Source: Emticicia sp. 21SJ11W-3
GTDB taxonomy: Bacteria; Bacteroidota; Bacteroidia; Cytophagales; Spirosomataceae
Assembly: GCF_024138715.1 (NCBI RefSeq)
Contig: NZ_CP092074.1
Location: 5,113,491-5,177,490, forward strand
DNA length: 64,000 nucleotides
Direction: 5' to 3'
Below the pieces are notes generated by a model. The model was not told where the DNA came from and searched no databases. It saw nothing but the letters and a program-made list of their open reading frames with translations. Shown one piece after another: positions 17,987-27,542 of this stretch. The position numbers and the translations under genes are program-made. Numbering within the stretch: the first letter of the stretch is position 1; every line of letters begins with the position of its first letter.

Positions 17987-18194
17987 GTGAATTGTAGAAT
18001 TTTTTCAATTGGAGTGGATTATGGCAACCCCCCTCCACATTTTTCGTGCCAAAAAGCCCGAGCAGTAATTAAAGGAATGGGTTTTTTATTGAATGAACAA
18101 ATTTTTGAGACAAAAAATTGTAATTAAAAAACCTAAAAAAAGACAATTAATTGAAAATAAGCCAATTATGAAGCATTAAGAAAACTTTAATTCT

Positions 18195-18233
18195 ATAAAA
18201 ATACCCTACAAGAGTTTATGTCCTGTAGGGTAT
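18195..18233 (-). terminator. Terminator of the RND efflux operon
   Basis: ATACCCTACA pairs with TGTAGGGTAT around a 13-base loop. On the minus strand the stem is followed by TTTTTATAG. It lies 33 bases past the permease stop. Confidence 0.8.
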
Positions 18234-18265
18234 GTAATAAACCTGCCACATGTTGAAATTGGCTT

Positions 18266-21200
18266 TTAGACCATTGATTCGGCGGCTCCGGGTTGCTGTT
18301 TTTTATTCTTACGGAAATACTTATCGCGCACTCTCTCATTAATGTAGTACATACAAGGCACAATCACCAAAGTAAGCACAGTTGAGAACGACAGACCGAA
18401 AATAATGGTCCAGGCCAGAATACCCCAGAACACGGCACTGTCTCCGCCGATAAAGATATGGGGGTTCAGATCTGTAAATAAAGTTACGAAGTCCATACTT
18501 AAACCTAATGCCAAAGGCACAAGACCTAATACAGCTGCCGAGGCCGTTAAAAGTACCGGAGTAAGACGCACCCCACCGGCTTCAATAATAGCCTGCTTTA
18601 ACGGATACCCCCTACTTCTTAACTCATCAGTAAATTCTATCAGTAATATACCGTTTTTCACCACAATACCTGCCAGTGCAATGATACCCACACCCGACAT
18701 GATAACAGAGAATGTCATACCAAATGCCATAAAGCCAAGGAATACCCCTATGAACGAAAGCAAGATGGTAACGAAGATGATAACCGGTTTCACTACAGAG
18801 TTAAACTGTGTTGCCAGAATGAGGTAAATGAGCAATACTGCGGCTCCGAGTGCGCCCATCAGGAATATCATAGACTCCATCTGTTCTTCCTGCTCTCCGC
18901 CCATTTTAACGGCGTACCCGCTTGGTACCGTCATACGGTTTATTACTTTGCTTTGTATCTCTTGTACAATTTCGTTGGCATTATAACCATTGAGTACCTC
19001 TGAGCCCAAAGTAATAATTCTCGACTGGTCTTTGCGGTTAATCTGGCTGAACGTTGTTGAGTAAGTGATATTGGCAATTGAGTTTAAAGGTACCTGACGC
19101 AACACCCCGCCGAGGTTCATATCACGATAGGTGATATTCATACTCAGAAGTTTTTCAATGCTGTTACGGTCATTTTCTTTCAAACGCAATTGTATCGGAT
19201 ACTCGTCTTTATCGTCTCTGAACTTCGAAATCTCAGCTCCGAACAAAGCGGTACGAACAGCCATTGCTACCTGCGACGTGCTGATGCCCTCACGCTGTGC
19301 TTTTACTTTATCAACATCAATAATGATTTCCGGCTTATTGGTAATCAGGTCAGACTTTAACTCTTCTATACCTTTAATACCCTCTTTTTCGATATTCTTA
19401 CGGACTTCCTTTTCCAGCTGAATCAACTGGTTAAAGTCATCACCCATAATTTCAATCGAAATTGGTTTACCTGTCGGTGGGCCGTTGTTTTCTCGTTGAA
19501 CCGAAATTTCTGTACCGGGTATTCCTTTAATTTCGTTTCTCATCTGGTCAAGAATGGCTGCAGACGAAATATCGCCTCGCTCTTCTTTTTTCACGAAAGC
19601 AATGGTAACCTTAGATTTCTGCGGCGTGGCCGAACGGTCAGGGTTAAACGGATCTCCGGCATTTTTACCTACGTTTGATATAACCGAGTTAATGGCCGCT
19701 TCTGCTTTGTTTTTCTTGATGATACCAAATACCTTTTTCTCAATAACTTTGGTTACGGAGTCGGTTACGCGGGCGTCGGTACCCACAGGCATTACGTTAT
19801 ATACATATATGTAGTCGGGCTCTCCGCTTGGGAAGAAAATTACCTTTGGCTGCACAATGCCCAGCATTACAAAAGTGAAAATCAACAAACCAAACATACT
19901 TATTACGGCAAAAACCGGGCGATACCCTGTGATTATCCAGGCAATAAGGCGGCGATACGCGTTTTTGAAACGTGGCAGTGCGCCGTCCTGAAACGGGATA
20001 ATTACTTTTGGTGTCAACACAAAATGATTGAACGCATAAAGAATGGCCATCAGCACTATGAAATTACCAATACCTACATTTATAAAGTAGGCAGGCAGTG
20101 CCACAATAGCCATAATAATAAGTGGCCGCTGAATAGACTTAAAGCTGGTATCTTCATGTTGCTCTTCGTCATGCCTGCGCATAAATGAAATGGCAAACAC
20201 AGGGTTAATTACGTAGGCAACAATTAAAGATGCAAACAAAGTATATATCAGCGTTATAGGCAGAAACTTCATGAACTCACCCACAATACCCGGCCAGAAT
20301 AACAGTGGGAAGAACGGAGCGATAGTAGTAAGCGTACCTGACAATACCGGAAGGAACACCTCAGATGCCGCCAGACTCACCGCGTCTTTTATGCTCAGAT
20401 TCCTGAAGCGGTTAAACAAGCGGTGGGCGTTTTCTATTACCACAATGGCGTCATCAACCACTATACCTAAGCCTAACAAAAATGCAAAAAGTACGATTGT
20501 ATTAAGCGTAAAGCCAGAAAACCAAAGCGGTATAAAGGCAATAAGCGCTGAAAGAGGTACTGAAAGCCCCACGAAAACGGCATCGCGCACACCCATGAAA
20601 AACATCAGTACAATTACAACAAATATAAAGCCCAACACAACTGTGTTAATCAAATCGGCGATTTCGCTTTTTACACGCTCTGATGTGTCGGCAGTAATTC
20701 TGGCTTCAAGGCCACGGGGGAAACGTTCCTCGCGGTATTTCTCCAATAATTCTTCAATCCGCTCCGACACGTCAATCACACTGGCACCTGCTCTTTTTAT
20801 TACGTTAAGGGTTACAACGCGTTTACCATCCAGGCGTGCAAAATCCTGTTGCTCTTCGTTGCTGTCTACAACTTCGGCCACATCACCCAGCCTTACCGTT
20901 GCACCGGTTGAGCTGCGAATCTGTACGTCTTGTATCTGATACACATCTTTAAATTCTCCTTTTACACGAATGGTGCGGCGTACATTGTCTACATTCAGGT
21001 CTCCACCTGAAATATTGATGTTTTCTCCCTGAATAGCGGTTTGAATGTCATAGAATGTAAGACCGGTAGACTGCATTTTGTATAAATCCAGATTTATCTG
21101 GATTTCTCTCTTAAGTGTACCAACAATATCAACCTTTGTGATTTCGGGGTACGACTCTATGTCATCCTGTAATTCTTCAGCATAGTCTTTCAGTTTTTCT

Positions 21201-21703
21201 AAAGGAAAATTGCCGGCCAGGTTGATGTTCATAATCGGAAACTCCGAAAAGTTTACGTCCTGGGCTGTCGGGCCGCTGTCCAGCTTTTGAGGCAGGTCTC
21301 TTTTGGCTTTATCAACGGCGTCTCGCACACGCTGAAGCGCCGCCTCAACCTTTACATCCGGATTAAACTCAATAAGAATAACCGATACGTCTTGCAAGGC
21401 ATTAGACTTGATGCGTTTTACACCCGTAATGGTTTTTAGCTGCTTTTCAATCGGTTTATTGATTACGTTCTCTATGTCAGAAGGCGTTGTTCCGAAATAG
21501 ATGGTCTGAACGTAAATCTGTGGGACTTTAATATCCGGAAACTGCTCTTTCGGAAGGTTGAAGTAGATACCCAGACCTGCCAGAAATATCATAACCGTAA
21601 ATATATAGACAGTGGTCTGGTTATTCCCCAGCCATCTGACCATCCCATAAATCATCCCACTACCGTGAGGAAGATCCTGTTTTTGTAAATCGTCGTGTTC
21701 CAT
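18266..21703 (-). CDS. RND efflux pump inner-membrane permease
   Basis: 1145 residues, the size of a proton-driven RND exporter with two repeats of six membrane helices and two large periplasmic loops. Signature residues are present: Asp417-Asp418 in GIVVDDAIVVIENA (proton relay in helix 4), the N-terminal PKEQFPDI segment and GIVVKNGILLIEF in the second half. It is the last gene of the unit TetR regulator, TolC-like channel, lipoprotein adaptor, permease, all on the minus strand. It probably expels toxic hydrophobic compounds. An extra N-terminal tail (DLQKQDLPHGSG) precedes the first helix. Confidence 0.95.
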   Translation of the reverse strand: MEHDDLQKQDLPHGSGMIYGMVRWLGNNQTTVYIFTVMIFLAGLGIYFNLPKEQFPDIKVPQIYVQTIYFGTTPSDIENVINKPIEKQLKTITGVKRIKSNALQDVSVILIEFNPDVKVEAALQRVRDAVDKAKRDLPQKLDSGPTAQDVNFSEFPIMNINLAGNFPLEKLKDYAEELQDDIESYPEITKVDIVGTLKREIQINLDLYKMQSTGLTFYDIQTAIQGENINISGGDLNVDNVRRTIRVKGEFKDVYQIQDVQIRSSTGATVRLGDVAEVVDSNEEQQDFARLDGKRVVTLNVIKRAGASVIDVSERIEELLEKYREERFPRGLEARITADTSERVKSEIADLINTVVLGFIFVVIVLMFFMGVRDAVFVGLSVPLSALIAFIPLWFSGFTLNTIVLFAFLLGLGIVVDDAIVVIENAHRLFNRFRNLSIKDAVSLAASEVFLPVLSGTLTTIAPFFPLLFWPGIVGEFMKFLPITLIYTLFASLIVAYVINPVFAISFMRRHDEEQHEDTSFKSIQRPLIIMAIVALPAYFINVGIGNFIVLMAILYAFNHFVLTPKVIIPFQDGALPRFKNAYRRLIAWIITGYRPVFAVISMFGLLIFTFVMLGIVQPKVIFFPSGEPDYIYVYNVMPVGTDARVTDSVTKVIEKKVFGIIKKNKAEAAINSVISNVGKNAGDPFNPDRSATPQKSKVTIAFVKKEERGDISSAAILDQMRNEIKGIPGTEISVQRENNGPPTGKPISIEIMGDDFNQLIQLEKEVRKNIEKEGIKGIEELKSDLITNKPEIIIDVDKVKAQREGISTSQVAMAVRTALFGAEISKFRDDKDEYPIQLRLKENDRNSIEKLLSMNITYRDMNLGGVLRQVPLNSIANITYSTTFSQINRKDQSRIITLGSEVLNGYNANEIVQEIQSKVINRMTVPSGYAVKMGGEQEEQMESMIFLMGALGAAVLLIYLILATQFNSVVKPVIIFVTILLSFIGVFLGFMAFGMTFSVIMSGVGIIALAGIVVKNGILLIEFTDELRSRGYPLKQAIIEAGGVRLTPVLLTASAAVLGLVPLALGLSMDFVTLFTDLNPHIFIGGDSAVFWGILAWTIIFGLSFSTVLTLVIVPCMYYINERVRDKYFRKNKKQQPGAAESMV

Positions 21704-21805
21704 AATCTAAAACCTCTGAAAGGCTTATATGATTTTTAATTTTTTAATTTGAAGACATAAAGAAAGCTAGCATTGGCAATTGCCGTGCTGCCTTTCCGGT
21801 AATGA

Positions 21806-22978
21806 TTAGAAGCTTATCAGCTGGCCGTCTACCAGGTCCTGATATCCCTGTGTAACTAAAAGATCACCCGCCTGTAAACCCGAAACGATTTCAATGTCGC
21901 CACCATAGGTGAGCCCGGTAGTGATTTTACGGCTGCGAGCCACTTTTTTACCGCCTTCTGTTACAGCAACGTAAACAATATTGCCGCTCTCATCCTGCTG
22001 AATCAGATTACGGTTGATAATGATGGCATTGCTTTTGTTCTGGTCGTTTACGTTCATAACAGCTGTCATGTTGGGTTTCAGCTGTTTGTCTATCTTAGGA
22101 ACCGACGCCTCAATGGTAAAAGTACGAGAGGCCGGATTAACTGTCTGGCTTACAAAAGACAATCTGGCTGTGGTTTCTTTACCCAAATCCGGGAACTTTA
22201 TGGTTACAACATCGCCCTGTTTAATAGTACCCGCATAAGAGTCGGCAGCTTGTGCTACCACTTTCAGGTTATCTGAGTTCACGATTCTTACAATACCAAG
22301 GCCAGGGGCTGCCAGTTCGCCTGCTCTCTGGCGTACTTCATCCACAAATCCGTTCATGGGCGCTGTTACTTTGGTCATAGCCAATTGGCTTTGCAACGTA
22401 GCCAGGCGTTTTTCCAGAGCCTCAACATTGCTTTTGGCCTGAATATACTGTACTTCTGTACCGATTTTCTGATCCCAGAGATTCTTTTGCTTGTTATAAA
22501 ACACACGGGCGGTTTCCAGTTGCACATCAACCTCCTGAAGAGACTGTTTCATTACCGAATTATCAATAGTGGCAATGGCCTGGCCCTGTTTTACGTAGTC
22601 TCCTTCTTTTACATACAGATTGGTGATAGCGCCACCAATTTGCGGAGAAACAAAAATGTTGTTTTTGGCATCAAGCCTGCCCTGAAACTCAACATAATGC
22701 TGGAAATTCTGAGCCGAAACAGGTGTAACCGAAACGCTTAGTACTTTTTCGGCCTCCTGCTTGGGGTCAAGCACCTTTAGTTCGCCTTGTAGTTTCTGAA
22801 TTTTTTCTGAAATCGTTTTTTCTTCGGCCTGTAGTTTGGCAAGCTCTTCTTTTTTCTGCTCAACACTATTGCCTCCGCCTTTCGAACAGGCCGCAACCAG
22901 CACAACAAGTACAAGGGCAAGTGTTATATTAGAAAATCCTGAGAGGGTCCTGTAATGGGTAAGAGATATATTTTTCAT
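21806..22978 (-). CDS. RND efflux periplasmic adaptor (membrane fusion protein), lipoprotein
   Basis: 390 residues. Lipoprotein signal with lipobox VAAC (Cys about residue 32). A coiled coil follows (about 40-70, EKKEELAKLQAEEKTIS). Then come the barrel-sandwich hybrid (VSPQIGGAITNLYVKEGDYVKQGQ), the helical hairpin and the C-terminal beta-barrel with VTAPMNGFVDEV. It bridges the permease and the outer-membrane channel. It lies between the permease (102 bases downstream) and the TolC gene (56 bases upstream) in one operon. Confidence 0.93.
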   Translation of the reverse strand: MKNISLTHYRTLSGFSNITLALVLVVLVAACSKGGGNSVEQKKEELAKLQAEEKTISEKIQKLQGELKVLDPKQEAEKVLSVSVTPVSAQNFQHYVEFQGRLDAKNNIFVSPQIGGAITNLYVKEGDYVKQGQAIATIDNSVMKQSLQEVDVQLETARVFYNKQKNLWDQKIGTEVQYIQAKSNVEALEKRLATLQSQLAMTKVTAPMNGFVDEVRQRAGELAAPGLGIVRIVNSDNLKVVAQAADSYAGTIKQGDVVTIKFPDLGKETTARLSFVSQTVNPASRTFTIEASVPKIDKQLKPNMTAVMNVNDQNKSNAIIINRNLIQQDESGNIVYVAVTEGGKKVARSRKITTGLTYGGDIEIVSGLQAGDLLVTQGYQDLVDGQLISF

Positions 22979-23034
22979 ACAAAATGTGTTTTATTAATAC
23001 TTTATGTCTTGAATTGTAATTGATGGTTTTCAGG

Positions 23035-24363
23035 CTACTCTATCCAAAGTTTACCCAATGCTTTGTCTAAATCAACTTTGGCAATGAGTACGTCATACAG
23101 AGCAGCAAAATAATTGGTTTGTGCTTCTTTCAGAGCCGACTCGGCATTGACTACCTCAATATTTGAGCCTGTTCCGGCCTGATACTTAATTTTTGTAACT
23201 CTGATAACCTCTTGTGCCAGTTCAAGATTTCTTTGTTGCACATTCAGGCTCTCAAGGCCGTTTTTAAGACTGATTGAGGCATTTTGAGCCTGTAAATCGA
23301 ATGATTCGCGAAGCAACAATGCGCTTTGGTCAAGTTTGGTTAGTGAAATCTGTTGTTGTTGCACCTGTATTCTTCTTAAGCCGCTGTCATAAATAGGTAT
23401 TGTTACGCCCAGGGTTAAGGCAGAAGAACCAAACCAGCGTTCAAACGGGTTAAAACGGGTATTACTGTGGCCGGCACCAAATGTGCCGTTGAAAGAGAGT
23501 TTCGGAATAGCACCCTTTTGAGTACGCTCAATGTCGAGCAAAGCCAGTTGTCGCTGAACCATCAGGGTAGAGTATTCAATCCGGTTTGCATAGTCAACGC
23601 CCTGATATTCAGTAAGGGCCAGCGCATTAACATTGGTATCAGCCAGTTTGTCTGTCAACACAATTGGCGTATCCAGTTTAAGCCCCATCTGAAATTTCAG
23701 AAGTGTCTGGCTCAGAGCAATCAGGTTCTTTACTTTCTGGCTTTCGGTAATCAGGTTATTGCGTTGCACCTCCAGGCGGTCAAGGTCTATTTTCTCAATA
23801 AAACCCTGCTGAAACATGGCTTTCATTTCTTTGATTAATGAATCAAGACGGGCAATGTTCAAATCAAGTATTTTGCCTCTTTCGTCGGCAACCAACACTG
23901 AGTAATAAGCCTTGGCAATGTTTTCGGCCACTGCAATTTTTGAATTTGTAACGCCTCTTTTTGCCAGTTCGCGGTAAACCGGAGCGGCTTTAAGACCTAC
24001 CAGCCAGGTGGCATCAAAAATAAGCTGGTTTAACCCTACACCGGCCTGCCCTGCCCAGGGTACACCAAACTTAAATTTGGTAACGGCGCCGTCTGGTGCG
24101 TTAGGGTCAAAGTTTTTGGCATCTATCAGCTGCGTTGGTATAATGGCGTTGTAGGTATACTGAAACTGGCCGTTTATCTGGGGCATACCAGATGCCTTAA
24201 TTTGCCTGATTGTCAGCTCAGCACCTAATATATCCAGTTCGGCATTTTTTACAGACAGGTGGTTTTTTACACCATACTGTACAGCCTCTTTCAGGGTAAA
24301 GGTCTGTTGGGCATGTGTGGCTACTCCACAGATTAGGAAAAAAATCAGGTATTTTATTCTCAT
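23035..24363 (-). CDS. TolC-family outer-membrane efflux channel
   Basis: 442 residues from the ATG at 24363, chosen because it begins directly with a signal peptide (MRIKYLIFFLICGVATHAQQ); codons up to 24426 would overlap the tetR end. The protein has the two-fold OEP repeat pattern of long amphipathic helices with LTLKEAVQYG-like and YQAGTGSNIEVVNAESALKEA segments. It forms the outer-membrane duct of the pump encoded downstream. Confidence 0.93.
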   Translation of the reverse strand: MRIKYLIFFLICGVATHAQQTFTLKEAVQYGVKNHLSVKNAELDILGAELTIRQIKASGMPQINGQFQYTYNAIIPTQLIDAKNFDPNAPDGAVTKFKFGVPWAGQAGVGLNQLIFDATWLVGLKAAPVYRELAKRGVTNSKIAVAENIAKAYYSVLVADERGKILDLNIARLDSLIKEMKAMFQQGFIEKIDLDRLEVQRNNLITESQKVKNLIALSQTLLKFQMGLKLDTPIVLTDKLADTNVNALALTEYQGVDYANRIEYSTLMVQRQLALLDIERTQKGAIPKLSFNGTFGAGHSNTRFNPFERWFGSSALTLGVTIPIYDSGLRRIQVQQQQISLTKLDQSALLLRESFDLQAQNASISLKNGLESLNVQQRNLELAQEVIRVTKIKYQAGTGSNIEVVNAESALKEAQTNYFAALYDVLIAKVDLDKALGKLWIE

Positions 24364-24385
24364 ATAGTTGATTGTTTTATTAAAA

Positions 24386-25006
24386 TTAAAAATGCTCAAG
24401 ATGGGCATCCTGCTGGCATTTCTCATAAAAAGCCAGCCCCTTGGGCGTCATAATGCCTCTCAGGAAATGGTCAATGAGCGTGGTATGTACATCCATCTGA
24501 TTAAAACTATCCGGAGGGAAAACCTCCCGGCTAAAAGCAAACTCAACTTCTTCCATTCGTAACCGGGAGAGTATCTCTATATTGATATCTTCACGGTAGT
24601 ATCCCTGTGCTATACCTTCTCTCAGGTTTTGTTTTACTATTTCTAAAAAATTAACCTTGTTGTATTCCTGAAAAAGCTGCCATGTTTTAGGATGATACTT
24701 CTTCAAATCATAAAACACAGCCGGGTTAATGGTTGAGGCCTGTTTGCGCAGCAGCGTGGTTTCTTTAAAGACCTGTTCAATAGGATTAGCCGACTCTTTA
24801 TATATTCGCTCAGACTCTTCGATGTCGCACACCATGTTGGTACGGGCAATCTCATAAACTATAGAATCTTTGTCTTCGAAATTCTGATAAATCGTCTTTT
24901 TTGAAATGCCGAGTTCTGACGCAATGTCGTCCATTGATACGCTTCTTATCCCGAATTTCCGGAAGAGCGATTCGGCAGTCTTTAAAATTCTTTCTTTAAT
25001 TTCCAT
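24386..25006 (-). CDS. TetR/AcrR-family repressor of the efflux operon
   Basis: 206 residues. N-terminal helix-turn-helix (about 9-50): FRKFGIRSVSMDDIASELG then ISKKTIYQNFEDK, a standard TetR DNA-binding domain. The rest is an all-helical ligand-binding domain with no recognisable pocket signature. It is the first gene of the efflux operon, 22 bases before the TolC start, so it probably represses its own operon and is released by a pump substrate. The inverted repeat at 25067-25090 is a good candidate operator. Confidence 0.92.
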   Translation of the reverse strand: MEIKERILKTAESLFRKFGIRSVSMDDIASELGISKKTIYQNFEDKDSIVYEIARTNMVCDIEESERIYKESANPIEQVFKETTLLRKQASTINPAVFYDLKKYHPKTWQLFQEYNKVNFLEIVKQNLREGIAQGYYREDINIEILSRLRMEEVEFAFSREVFPPDSFNQMDVHTTLIDHFLRGIMTPKGLAFYEKCQQDAHLEHF

Positions 25007-25066
25007 TTACATTTTCTGTGCTTCTTATATCATTATAGTAAGGTTATCTAAGCGTAGAAACTGTGG

Positions 25067-25090
25067 AAACTTTTGAAAGGTTCAAAGTTT
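25067..25090. promoter_or_regulatory. Candidate TetR operator (inverted repeat)
   Basis: AAACTTTTGAA, spacer AGG, then TTCAAAGTTT: inverted half-sites with one extra T in the left arm, and a perfect TTTGAA/TTCAAA core. It lies 61-84 bases before the tetR start codon, where an autoregulatory operator is expected. Confidence 0.5.
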
Positions 25091-25314
25091 TTATAATTTT
25101 TTTTAGAACCCTTTAAGTAGCACAAAATTGAGCCTTACAGAAGTATTTGCCAATTGATATATGATGAACCACAATTATTTGCTGATAAACTTATCATTAA
25201 CCGCTGTAGATTTGGTTTATACCCGATTTTAAAACAGACACATTGTTTATATATCAACAAATTTTTGTACTTTTTTTAGGTGTGTTTTTCGGGAGCAAAT
25301 CAATTAATCAATTT

Positions 25315-25347
25315 TTTGCGGAAATCCCCCCGTATCATGTAATTTTG
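25315..25347 (+). promoter_or_regulatory. Promoter of pyrD (TTTG-N21-TAATTTTG)
   Basis: TTTG at 25315-25318 and TAATTTTG at 25340-25347 with 21 bases between match the Bacteroidota consensus. The leader would be about 80 bases. Confidence 0.65.
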
Positions 25348-25432
25348 CTGTCTGTATGACAATTCTACCGGGCTTACCTGATATTTCGTTTTATTTACAA
25401 CAATTTTGCCGTAGCACGGCTTATCATTTTTA

Positions 25433-26476
25433 ATGACTTTCTATAAGAAATACGTTTTTCCTTATCTTACTCGCTACGACGCCGAGAAGATCCACTACAA
25501 AGTGATGGATGTACTGAAGTTTGTTTGCAAGATTCCTCTGGCGCCATCAGTTCTAAGATTTATTTTTGAAAAAAAAGACCCTCGCCTTGAGCGTAAAGTA
25601 TTTGGCCTCCGGTTCAAGAATCCGGTAGGGCTGGCAGCCGGATTTGATAAAAACGGCGTATGGACTGACGAATTGGCGAATCTGGGTTTTGGTTTTATAG
25701 AGATAGGAACCGTTACGCCCAGGGCGCAGTTGGGCAATGATAAACCCCGGCTTTTCAGACTAAAGCCAGACGAAGCTCTGATTAACCGCATGGGGTTCAA
25801 CAACGAAGGTTCGACGTTTGCAGGCAGGGAACTCCGTAAAAGAAAAACGAAGGTTATTGTAGGTGGCAACATAGGTAAAAATAAAACCACCGAAAACGAC
25901 GACGCTGTTTATGATTATCTGAAAGCTTTTAATGACTTATATCCTTATGTAGATTATTTTGTGGTTAATGTAAGTTCGCCCAATACGCCCGGCCTCAGAG
26001 CACTACAGGAAAAAGAACCCTTAAAGTATTTATTAAAAGTATTGGAACGAGACAACGGGCGGAAGTCTAAACCTAAGCCTATATTACTGAAAATTGCTCC
26101 GGACCTGACAAACGAACAATTGGATGATATCATTGAAATAGTGAAAGAAACACGTATTTCGGGTGTAATTGCTACCAATACGACCATCAGCCGTGACGGA
26201 CTGGTAACTGACCGGGCAGAGGTTGAAGCCATTGGCGCCGGTGGCCTGAGCGGCAGGCCTTTAGCAGCCCGTTCGACGGAAGTGATACGGTATCTTTCTG
26301 AAAAATCTAAGAAGGCATTCCCTATTATTGGGGTGGGTGGTATTCATTCGCCAGACGATGCCATCGAAAAACTGAAAGCGGGTGCCTCGCTGGTTCAGAT
26401 TTACTCAGGCTTTATATATGAAGGCCCCGGCCTTGTAAAAGACATCTGTAACAGAATTCTTCAAGATAAAATATAA
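25433..26476 (+). CDS. pyrD: Quinone-dependent dihydroorotate dehydrogenase (class 2)
   Basis: 347 residues. The N-terminal helical membrane-association segment ([19 protein letters not shown]) marks class 2. FMN-barrel motifs include [22 protein letters not shown] and [13 protein letters not shown], which carries the catalytic Ser (181/182). [11 protein letters not shown] and [10 protein letters not shown] near the end bind the FMN phosphate. It oxidises dihydroorotate to orotate, passing electrons to quinone at the inner membrane. It is monocistronic, with its own promoter and a 16-bp hairpin terminator. Confidence 0.96.
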   Translation: MTFYKKYVFPYLTRYDAEKIHYKVMDVLKFVCKIPLAPSVLRFIFEKKDPRLERKVFGLRFKNPVGLAAGFDKNGVWTDELANLGFGFIEIGTVTPRAQLGNDKPRLFRLKPDEALINRMGFNNEGSTFAGRELRKRKTKVIVGGNIGKNKTTENDDAVYDYLKAFNDLYPYVDYFVVNVSSPNTPGLRALQEKEPLKYLLKVLERDNGRKSKPKPILLKIAPDLTNEQLDDIIEIVKETRISGVIATNTTISRDGLVTDRAEVEAIGAGGLSGRPLAARSTEVIRYLSEKSKKAFPIIGVGGIHSPDDAIEKLKAGASLVQIYSGFIYEGPGLVKDICNRILQDKI

Positions 26477-26501
26477 CATAAGCTGCTTCTTATCTGTTAT
26501 T

Positions 26502-26543
26502 AACAAAAAATCATTTAGACATTAAATGATTTTTTGTTTTTAT
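26502..26543 (+). terminator. Terminator of pyrD, 16-bp stem
   Basis: Perfect 16-base complementarity between 26502-26517 and 26523-26538 around loop GACAT, ending in a T-rich tract. It is AT-rich for a terminator but long and exact. Confidence 0.8.
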
Positions 26544-26570
26544 GAACTTTTTTTAATGACATTTGTTTTC

Positions 26571-26584
26571 TATGTATATACATA
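26571..26584. promoter_or_regulatory. Perfect 14-bp palindrome upstream of the YceI gene
   Basis: TATGTATATACATA, 51 bases before the start codon; a possible operator. Being AT-only apart from one G/C pair per arm, it could also be chance. Confidence 0.3.
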
Positions 26585-26634
26585 CAATGTAAAAACACGA
26601 AAAAAATTATTAACAATAAAAACTATTTAAAACA

Positions 26635-27162
26635 ATGGCAACATGGACTATTGATGCTTCTCACTCAGAAGTACAGTTTAAAGTAAGACACTTGATGATT
26701 TCAACCGTAACTGGTACTTTCGGTTCTTATGAAGGAACGGTAGAAACCGCTAACGACACAGATTTTGAAGGCGCTTCTATCAAATTTTCGGCCGATGTAG
26801 ACAGCATTTCAACAGGACAAGAGCAAAGAGACGGCCACTTGAAATCGGCTGATTTCTTTGACGCAGCAAATTTCCCGAAAATTTCATTTGCCTCTACTTC
26901 ATTTGAGAAAGTAGACGACGAGAACTATACACTAAAAGGTGATTTGACAATGCGCGGTGTAACCAAGCCTGTTACATTGAAAGCTGAGTTTGGTGGTGTG
27001 ATGACAGATTTTTATGGACAAACAAAAGCCGGATTTGAAATTGCAGGTAAAGTAAACCGTCAGGATTTTGGTTTAACCTGGAGCGCAGTAACAGAAGCAG
27101 GCGGAGTGGTAGTAAGTGATGACGTGAAACTGGTACTGAATATACAGGTGGTGAAAGGTTAA
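26635..27162 (+). CDS. YceI family protein
   Basis: 175 residues: the complete YceI lipocalin-like barrel (WTIDASHSEVQFKVRHLM at the start, GHLKSADFFDAANFPKISF in the middle, VNRQDFGLTWSAVTEAGG near the end). Related proteins bind polyisoprenoid chains. Unlike E. coli YceI it has no signal peptide, so it is predicted to be cytoplasmic. A strong terminator follows, so it is monocistronic. Confidence 0.92.
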   Translation: MATWTIDASHSEVQFKVRHLMISTVTGTFGSYEGTVETANDTDFEGASIKFSADVDSISTGQEQRDGHLKSADFFDAANFPKISFASTSFEKVDDENYTLKGDLTMRGVTKPVTLKAEFGGVMTDFYGQTKAGFEIAGKVNRQDFGLTWSAVTEAGGVVVSDDVKLVLNIQVVKG

Positions 27163-27190
27163 GAAACGCTTTTCTGAAACCAGAATCAAA

Positions 27191-27229
27191 AAAAGAAACC
27201 CCTACTTTACAGCAGGGGTTTTCTTTTTT
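27191..27229 (+). terminator. Terminator of the YceI gene
   Basis: GAAACCCCT pairs with AGGGGTTTTC around a 10-base loop, followed by a six-base T-run. Confidence 0.85.
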
Positions 27230-27504
27230 AAAAAGTATGATTTAGTTTAGGTTTATTGCTTGTTTTATGAAATGACAAGTCAAATATATGGATATTTTAT
27301 TAAACGCAATATATTTATTAAAATTTTTTATTTTTTCTTTCGTCGCTACTTAAACGGCTTTTGTACGGTTTTATCTTTTTTTCATCGTTTTAAGTCCGCT
27401 TTTTACCCTCTCCTTAATTTTATATTTTTTATTAGATTACTGCAATCAACGCATTAAAGCCTACCATTTAGCATTTTTTAATCATTTCAGCAGCCTTTTT
27501 TGGT

Positions 27505-27512
27505 TAGTTTTG
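27505..27512 (+). promoter_or_regulatory. Candidate -7 element of the second TonB receptor
   Basis: TAGTTTTG, 31 bases before the ATG at 27543. No clear -33 partner is visible. Confidence 0.45.
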
Positions 27513-27542
27513 CCGAAAAAATACCGCATTACTGCTATTCAA

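Larger units (their letters stand above)
25007..25432. other. Intergenic region between the tetR operon and pyrD
   Basis: 426 bases between divergent genes. It contains the candidate TetR operator (25067-25090) and the pyrD promoter (25315-25347). I see no ORF, RNA gene or long repeat in the rest. Confidence 0.7.
27163..27542. other. Intergenic region upstream of the second TonB receptor
   Basis: 380 bases. It holds the YceI terminator (27191-27229) and a -7 element (27505-27512). The stretch 27240-27490 is very AT-rich and T-rich with no ORF or RNA gene I can support. Confidence 0.65.

Noticed and set aside
20271..20939. 222-residue open frame on the plus strand
   Set aside because: It lies inside the RND permease gene in the opposite direction and resembles no family.
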